From contig JBDTBU010000351.1 of the NCBI GenBank assembly GCA_039923935.1, positions 1-18,404 of the forward strand: 18,404 nucleotides of DNA, given 5' to 3'. This stretch comes from Paraktedonobacter sp039923935. Lineage in GTDB: Bacteria; Chloroflexota; Ktedonobacteria; Ktedonobacterales; Ktedonobacteraceae. Position numbers and translations under genes: made by a program. The notes beneath the pieces are model-generated. The model saw only the letters and a program-made list of their open reading frames with translations. It did no database searches and was not told where the DNA came from. Below are positions 14,497-18,404 of this stretch, piece after piece (the stretch's first letter is position 1; every line of letters begins with the position of its first letter).

Positions 14497-14814
14497 ATGA
14501 AGCAACAACTTGTGCGTCTAGCTCATGCGCGTTCTGGTGACAAAGGTGATAAAGCCAATATTGCCCTGTTTGTGCAAGATCGCGCAACCTATGATCTATT
14601 GGTACGCGAAGTCACAGCAGAGCACGTACGGGCACATTTTGCCGGGATTATCACGGGTCAAGTTGAGCGCTTCGAGGCTCCCAATGTTCTGGCGCTGAAC
14701 TTTGTGCTGTATGGCGCGTTGAATGGCGGAGCCTCGCGTTCGCTACGCAGTGATGCCCTGGGCAAGTCGTTCTCTTCGGCACTGCTCAGGATGGAGATCG
14801 AAACAGGATTGTGA
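14497..14814 (+). CDS. AtuA-like ferredoxin-fold domain protein
   Basis: The 105-residue product matches the small domain found at the C-terminus of many AtuA proteins: LAHARSGDKGDKANIALF near the N-terminus (8-25), VLALNFVLYGALNGGASRSLRSDALGK around residues 63-90, and a final LRMEIE. It has no Cys, so despite the fold name it binds no iron-sulfur cluster. It lies 1 nt downstream of atuA and probably completes the same protein unit as a partner subunit. A 22-bp palindrome follows 16 nt after the stop. Confidence 0.87.
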   Translation: MKQQLVRLAHARSGDKGDKANIALFVQDRATYDLLVREVTAEHVRAHFAGIITGQVERFEAPNVLALNFVLYGALNGGASRSLRSDALGKSFSSALLRMEIETGL

Positions 14815-14830
14815 CCCTTGCAATAGTAAA

Positions 14831-14900
14831 CCTGTTTTCAATGAAATAAAGCATTATGTAGATATAATTCTACACGACGCTTTATTTCATTGAAAACAGG
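14831..14900. terminator. Nested palindrome between convergent genes
   Basis: The arms 14831-14852 and 14879-14900 are perfect 22-bp reverse complements. Inside, TGTAGA (14857-14862) pairs with TCTACA (14869-14874) around TATAAT. It lies between the convergent AtuA-like and CHRD genes and probably ends transcription both ways. No flanking T-tract is seen. Confidence 0.72.
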
Positions 14901-14907
14901 TGCTTGG

Positions 14908-15759
14908 TTATTCTCTTACATTGCCACACAGGATAGGATCGAAGCCTGTTTGTGTGGAGAGATCGGTAGAACGGTGGATATTGACATACCAGCCGCTATC
15001 GGGAATAGATGTTACGTTAGGAATAACCGTGGTTGAGACAGCATTACCATCCTGATCCGCAACCAGCGACATCAAGGGGTGAATGACGTTACCAGGCACC
15101 TGTCTCTCACAACTGCCCAGATGAATGTGCGCGGCATGTGCAGAGCCAGGCACCAGCCCATTTGCTACGACAAAGACTGTTAACGTTCCATTTTGAATGA
15201 ACAGAATGGCTGCTCCAAAGGAATGCTGATTTGGTGCAATCGAGGTTCCAAGGTCGGCGAACGATCTCTGCCCATCCTCATTCTTTGTGGGAGCGTGGAC
15301 ATTGCCGCACGTAATTGGCGCAGCCTCATCAGCCGACCCCAAGGTGGGTCCATTGTGTACATTGATGTACCAGCCACTATTGGGAATGCCTTGCTGCATA
15401 TTATGTAACACAGTTGTTGATCTTGTAGCTCCAGCAGCATCTGCAACAACATTGTTGAGTGGGAAGAGTATAGCGCCGTTTACGCTACAATCCCCTGCAT
15501 GGATATGTGCTGGGTGGGTGCTATTTGCAGCTAGTCCAGTTAACTTGATTGTTACTGTTAGATCCTTTGTATCTTCATTCCAACGTAGATCTACAGAACC
15601 ATGGGGCGTATGTTGCACAATGGTGAAAGCCGCTTGTGCTTTTTGAAGCTCTTTCGCTCCTGCTGGCTGGCTACTTCCAGCCAGGAGAATGAGTATTGCT
15701 GCAACTGCTATGAAGCCTGATGCAATAAAACGGATCGATTTTCGTTTAAACGTAGGCAC
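14908..15759 (-). CDS. Exported two-domain CHRD protein
   Basis: The 283-residue product starts with a signal peptide (basic MPTFKRKSIRF, a hydrophobic run, then a Gly-Ser-rich end with AGA before KE), so it is secreted. Two CHRD-like domains follow. Each has an H-x-AHIH-x-G-x-C core (THPAHIHAGDC; HAAHIHLGSC), a Gly-Trp-Tyr strand (IPNSGWYINVHNGP; IPDSGWYVNIHRS) and a closing CGNV. The paired Cys in each repeat could form a disulfide outside the cell. The function of CHRD domains in bacteria is unclear. I chose the GTG at 15759 because AAGGAGG (15768-15774) lies 8 nt upstream; the longer frame from ATG 15825 would place this strong site inside the gene. It is transcribed against both neighbouring acyl-CoA gene blocks and splits them. 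No metal-binding role can be assigned, though the His pairs would allow it. Confidence 0.85.
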   Translation of the reverse strand: MPTFKRKSIRFIASGFIAVAAILILLAGSSQPAGAKELQKAQAAFTIVQHTPHGSVDLRWNEDTKDLTVTIKLTGLAANSTHPAHIHAGDCSVNGAILFPLNNVVADAAGATRSTTVLHNMQQGIPNSGWYINVHNGPTLGSADEAAPITCGNVHAPTKNEDGQRSFADLGTSIAPNQHSFGAAILFIQNGTLTVFVVANGLVPGSAHAAHIHLGSCERQVPGNVIHPLMSLVADQDGNAVSTTVIPNVTSIPDSGWYVNIHRSTDLSTQTGFDPILCGNVRE

Positions 15760-16007
15760 GATGTGTTCCTCCTTGATTGGTAACCAGAACGACAACTCTT
15801 CCTTGCATATCCTGTCCCCTTTCACTCGCAGAAAATATTACCGTTTGCACGCACCATGCAGTTTTTGTGTGAACAGGATGATGGACATATCGTTCTAGCC
15901 TGAAAGATGGTACTATAGTAGAGTAGCTCCAAAGTATATTACGGGTTGGGGTTACAGTGCTCGTTCCATTTCGCATCCACATTTCTGGTAAGAAGAAAGG
16001 TAACTGC
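15760..16007. promoter_or_regulatory. Divergent control region between CHRD and carboxyltransferase genes
   Basis: This 248-base region must promote both divergent genes. It contains a perfect 10-bp palindrome, TACTATAGTA (15911-15920), whose TATAGT core resembles a -10 box on either strand. No good -35 box at 16-18 nt was found for it on the plus strand. Nothing else structured was seen. Confidence 0.35.
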
Positions 16008-17540
16008 ATGGTGGACAATAATCAGCGTTTAGCCGAACAAATCGAGCAGATTAAAAAAGGCGGAGCAGAGAAGTATCATATTCGCAATCGTGAGCAGAAG
16101 AAGCTTTTTGCGCGTGACCGCCTGAAATTGTTGCTCGACGATGGAAAGATCGAGTTTGAGGAGGGCATGTTCGCAGAGTGCCAAGATCCCGAATTACCTG
16201 CCGATGGCTCGATTACGGGTATTGGGCGTATTCATGGTCGTCCGGTGGCTTTTAGCGCTTCTGATTCGACGGTCAAAGCCGGGAGTTCGGGCGCAAAGTC
16301 TGTCCAGAAAAGCCTGCGTATCCAGGAACTAGCTATGCAGATGCGCATCCCGATGATTTATTTGATTGATTCTGCGGGTGCGCGTATTACCGACCAGATA
16401 CGCATCTTTCCAGGACGCAACCAGGGTGGGCGCACGTTCTACAACCAGGTGAAGATGTCGGGCATGGTGCCGCAAATCGCGCTGATGTTCGGTCCCTCTC
16501 CGGCTGGGGCGGCCTACACACCAGCCTTCGCCGATATTGCGATTATGATCGAGGGTAACTCCAGCGCCTATTTAGGTTCGCCGCGTATGGCCGAGATGGT
16601 GACACGCGAGAAAGTCACGCTGGATGAGATGGGCGGCGCACGTATGCATTGCACGGTTTCCGGCCTAGGCGACTTCCTGATGCAGAGCGAGGAAGAGGCG
16701 CTTCAGCTTGCACGCGACTATCTACGCTACATGCCGCAGAACTATTTGGAGAAGCCAGCCGACGTTGAACCAGTTCCCCCGGCCAGCACGCGGCCCCTGC
16801 GCGAGATTGTGCCAGAGGCGCAGAACAAGCCGTTCAATATGTACGATTTTATCGATTCACTGGTCGATGGAGGCAGTTTTTTGGAGGGCAAGAAGCTCTT
16901 CGCTGCCGAACTGATTACCGGCTTTGCGCGGCTCAATGGGCGGGCCGTCGGTGTTGTAGCTAGCCAGCCGCGTGTGAAGGGTGGCGTAATCTTTACCGAT
17001 TCGTCGGACAAAGGCGCTCGCTTCATCAATACCTGCAACGCATTTAACATTCCGCTCCTTTTCCTGGCCGATGTGTCGGGCTTTATGATCGGCTCAGCAG
17101 TTGAGCGTTCCGGGATCATTCGCCACGGGGCCAAATTTATCGCCGCCGTCTCGCAGGCTGTGGTACCCAAGATCTCGGTGATTGTACGCAAGTGCTATGG
17201 CGCAGGGCTATACGCCATGTCTGGTCCAGCCTTTGGCACTGATGCAGTGATCGCTCTACCCACTGCGCAGATCGCTGTGATGGGACCAGAGGCCGCGATC
17301 AACGCCGTTTTCGCGAACCAACTCGCCAAATTGCCAGAGGAGCAACGAGAACCGTTCCGCAAAGAGATGGAGGCGAAATACGCTGAGGATATCGACATTT
17401 TCCGTCTGGCCTCAGAGCTGATTATCGATACGATTACGCCCTTTGAGGAGCTACGTAGCGAGCTAATTGCACGTTATAGTGTCTACTCAACCAAAGAGGT
17501 GTCCTTTTCTGAGCGCCGCAATCCTATTTATCCTGTCTAA
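16008..17540 (+). CDS. Acyl-CoA carboxylase carboxyltransferase (beta) subunit, methylcrotonyl/geranyl-CoA type
   Basis: The 510-residue product is a biotin-dependent carboxyltransferase with two crotonase folds. It transfers CO2 from carboxybiotin to an acyl-CoA. Visible features are ARDRLKLLLD (35-44), LIDSAGARI (119-127), FGPSPAGAAYTP (161-172), YLGSPRMAEMVTREKVTLDEMGGA (188-211), then in the second half GVVASQPRVKGG (315-326), FLADVSGFMIG (352-362), CYGAGLYAMSGPAFG (396-410) and AVMGPEAAINAVF (423-435). Length and layout match methylcrotonyl-CoA carboxylase beta subunits such as Bacillus YngE; geranyl-CoA carboxylase (AtuC) is related and cannot be excluded. The ATG at 16008 follows AAAGG (15996-16000); the longer frame from 15957 lacks such a site. 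The biotin carrier gene follows 23 nt later. No biotin carboxylase gene is in the window, so the holoenzyme needs one from elsewhere. Confidence 0.92.
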   Translation: MVDNNQRLAEQIEQIKKGGAEKYHIRNREQKKLFARDRLKLLLDDGKIEFEEGMFAECQDPELPADGSITGIGRIHGRPVAFSASDSTVKAGSSGAKSVQKSLRIQELAMQMRIPMIYLIDSAGARITDQIRIFPGRNQGGRTFYNQVKMSGMVPQIALMFGPSPAGAAYTPAFADIAIMIEGNSSAYLGSPRMAEMVTREKVTLDEMGGARMHCTVSGLGDFLMQSEEEALQLARDYLRYMPQNYLEKPADVEPVPPASTRPLREIVPEAQNKPFNMYDFIDSLVDGGSFLEGKKLFAAELITGFARLNGRAVGVVASQPRVKGGVIFTDSSDKGARFINTCNAFNIPLLFLADVSGFMIGSAVERSGIIRHGAKFIAAVSQAVVPKISVIVRKCYGAGLYAMSGPAFGTDAVIALPTAQIAVMGPEAAINAVFANQLAKLPEEQREPFRKEMEAKYAEDIDIFRLASELIIDTITPFEELRSELIARYSVYSTKEVSFSERRNPIYPV

Positions 17541-17563
17541 CTTTTCTGAAGGAGTTCTTGCTG

Positions 17564-17776
17564 ATGAAACTGATTCGCTCAAACATGGCTGGGCTTGTGC
17601 TAGAATTTCTGGTGCAGCTTGGTGAAACTGTCACGGTAGACCAGGACGTGGTAATACTAGAGTCGATGAAGATGCAGATCCCCATTCAGGCCACCTCTAG
17701 CGGCGTCGTCAAGGTTGTGAAGGTGAACGCGGGCGACTTTGTGGACGATGGCGATGTTTTGCTGGAGTTAGAATAG
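17564..17776 (+). CDS. Stand-alone biotin carboxyl carrier protein
   Basis: The 70-residue product is a single biotinyl domain. ESMKM (33-37) carries the biotin-accepting Lys36, followed by the turn QIPIQATSSGVV and a closing strand VLLELE. It shuttles carboxybiotin between a biotin carboxylase and the carboxyltransferase encoded 23 nt upstream. Most methylcrotonyl-CoA carboxylases carry this domain fused to biotin carboxylase; separate carriers of this size are known from the Bacillus yng cluster (YngHB). The ATG at 17564 lies 9 nt after GAAGGAG (17548-17554); the TTG at 17558 is too close to it. A LIM-domain gene follows 50 nt downstream. Confidence 0.93.
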   Translation: MKLIRSNMAGLVLEFLVQLGETVTVDQDVVILESMKMQIPIQATSSGVVKVVKVNAGDFVDDGDVLLELE

Positions 17777-17826
17777 CCTGCTGGTCCTTGTCTGGTAGGT
17801 CCGAAACGTACTGAGGAGGCGAGCCG

Positions 17827-18404
17827 ATGCCACGCTGTAAATATTGCAGCCAGCCTGTGCAAGGGAAATATATTGTTGCCCTGGAGGCGGCTTGGCATCC
17901 AGAGCATTTTTTCTGCGCTGGCTGCGGTCAACCCTTGGGTCACGAAAGTTTTCTGCTGGGCGAGGGCCGACCCTATCACAAGGCGTGTTATCTGACCTAC
18001 CAAGCTCCGCGTTGCGCGTCTTGCAGCCAACCAATTGTAAGCTCATATATGGAGCGAGATGGACGCTCCTACCATACCACCTGTTTCCGCGAGCATATTG
18101 CTCCGCGTTGCGTGTATTGCCAGAAACCTCTGTCTGGCAAGTACATGATCGATACGTGGGGCGACATCTTCTGTCCCGAACACGAGGGGCAGTATCCGCA
18201 TTGCTCCTTCTGTGCGCGTCTGATCCCTCCCCAACAGCAACAGGAGGGCTGGCTGGCGTACGATAACCAGCGTTGCCCTGTCTGTCGTTCTACGGCAATC
18301 GAGACTGCGGAGCAGGCGCAACCGCTCTTTAGTCAGTGCAAACAATGGATTGGTCAGCAGGGTTTTCGTTTCAACCAACTTCCGTTGCGCCTGGAACTCT
18401 GCAC
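17827..18404 (+). CDS. LIM-domain protein of the DA1 type (3' end beyond right edge)
   Basis: The frame is open from ATG 17827 to the right edge (192 complete codons), 7 nt after GAGGAGG (17813-17819). The first 55 residues form a LIM-like double zinc finger (Cys4, Cys7, His24, His27; Cys30, Cys33, His51, Cys54). A second finger set follows (Cys63, Cys66, His83, Cys86, then Cys95, Cys98, Cys116, His119), and another CxxC pair (Cys126, Cys129; Cys150, Cys153). The later part (FCPEHE, C-x2-C-x-R, then QPLFSQCKQWIG and NQLPLRLEL) resembles the segment after LIM in plant DA1, a ubiquitin-activated zinc peptidase. The peptidase motif (HExxH) would lie beyond the edge. LIM domains are uncommon in bacteria. 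The cytoplasmic role is unknown, and it probably shares the biotin carrier transcript. Confidence 0.85.
   Translation, partial: MPRCKYCSQPVQGKYIVALEAAWHPEHFFCAGCGQPLGHESFLLGEGRPYHKACYLTYQAPRCASCSQPIVSSYMERDGRSYHTTCFREHIAPRCVYCQKPLSGKYMIDTWGDIFCPEHEGQYPHCSFCARLIPPQQQQEGWLAYDNQRCPVCRSTAIETAEQAQPLFSQCKQWIGQQGFRFNQLPLRLELC

Noticed and set aside
15760..15825. Longer N-terminus of the CHRD protein from ATG 15825
   Set aside because: It would place a strong AAGGAGG site inside the gene and a charged stretch before the signal peptide.
17844..18266. Plus-strand frame of 140 codons near the right edge
   Set aside because: It is out of frame with the LIM-domain gene, which has the strong ribosome site and regularly spaced Cys/His pairs.

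Overview
The window looks like a chromosomal segment of a soil-type Chloroflexota bacterium, most likely of the Ktedonobacteria. This is inferred, not searched, from the combination of WD40-fused Ser/Thr kinases of the FRDxKPxN type, a tnpB-type IS200/IS605 element, secreted proteins with C-terminal membrane anchors, moderate GC, and very long palindromes at gene ends. No rRNA, tRNA or CRISPR array was seen. Fourteen protein genes are supported, plus one internally deleted transposon gene. Several true starts are GTG, or ATGs internal to the longest open frame. The two edge genes run out of the window.

Layout. (1) Positions 1-2791, minus strand: the lipid II flippase MurJ, then an exported, membrane-anchored protein of unknown function (GTG start, cut by the left edge). 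(2) 2792-3224: a divergent intergenic region with a long-armed inverted repeat and a short hydrophobic ORF in frame with murJ. (3) 3225-5030: a membrane-anchored C39-like cysteine peptidase domain protein, convergent with a PIG-L/LmbE-type deacetylase across a 27-bp perfect palindrome. (4) 5269-9165, plus strand: a zinc-ribbon/Ser-Thr kinase/seven-WD40 protein, a six-helix membrane protein with a coiled coil and HAMP-like tail, and a Dps ferritin. (5) About 9305-10015: an IS200/IS605-family tnpB element whose tnpB has lost its middle in frame. (6) 10059-11798: a second kinase-like protein that is probably a pseudokinase behind a degenerate receiver domain. (7) 11986-14814: a translationally coupled trio of an isovaleryl-CoA-dehydrogenase-type acyl-CoA dehydrogenase, AtuA and a stand-alone AtuA-like ferredoxin-fold protein. 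(8) 14908-15759, minus strand: an exported two-domain CHRD protein. (9) 16008 to the right edge, plus strand: an acyl-CoA carboxylase carboxyltransferase subunit, a 70-residue biotin carrier, and a LIM-domain protein of the DA1 type, cut by the right edge.

How they may work together. Blocks 7 and 9 together resemble part of a branched-chain (leucine/isovalerate) or acyclic-terpene acyl-CoA route: dehydrogenation by the acyl-CoA dehydrogenase, then biotin-dependent carboxylation of the beta-methyl enoyl-CoA. Biotin carboxylase, hydratase and lyase are not in the window. Blocks 4 and 6 look like a signalling neighbourhood: an apparently active kinase and a catalytically defective relative, separated by a membrane sensor-like protein, an iron-storage/DNA-protection protein and a transposon remnant.

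The observations most worth a second look are the pseudokinase with degenerate receiver, the in-frame deleted tnpB with a near-consensus promoter that would give a leaderless mRNA, the series of long perfect gene-end palindromes without T-tracts, the split carboxylase/AtuA cluster, and the bacterial LIM/DA1 protein coupled to a biotin carrier.
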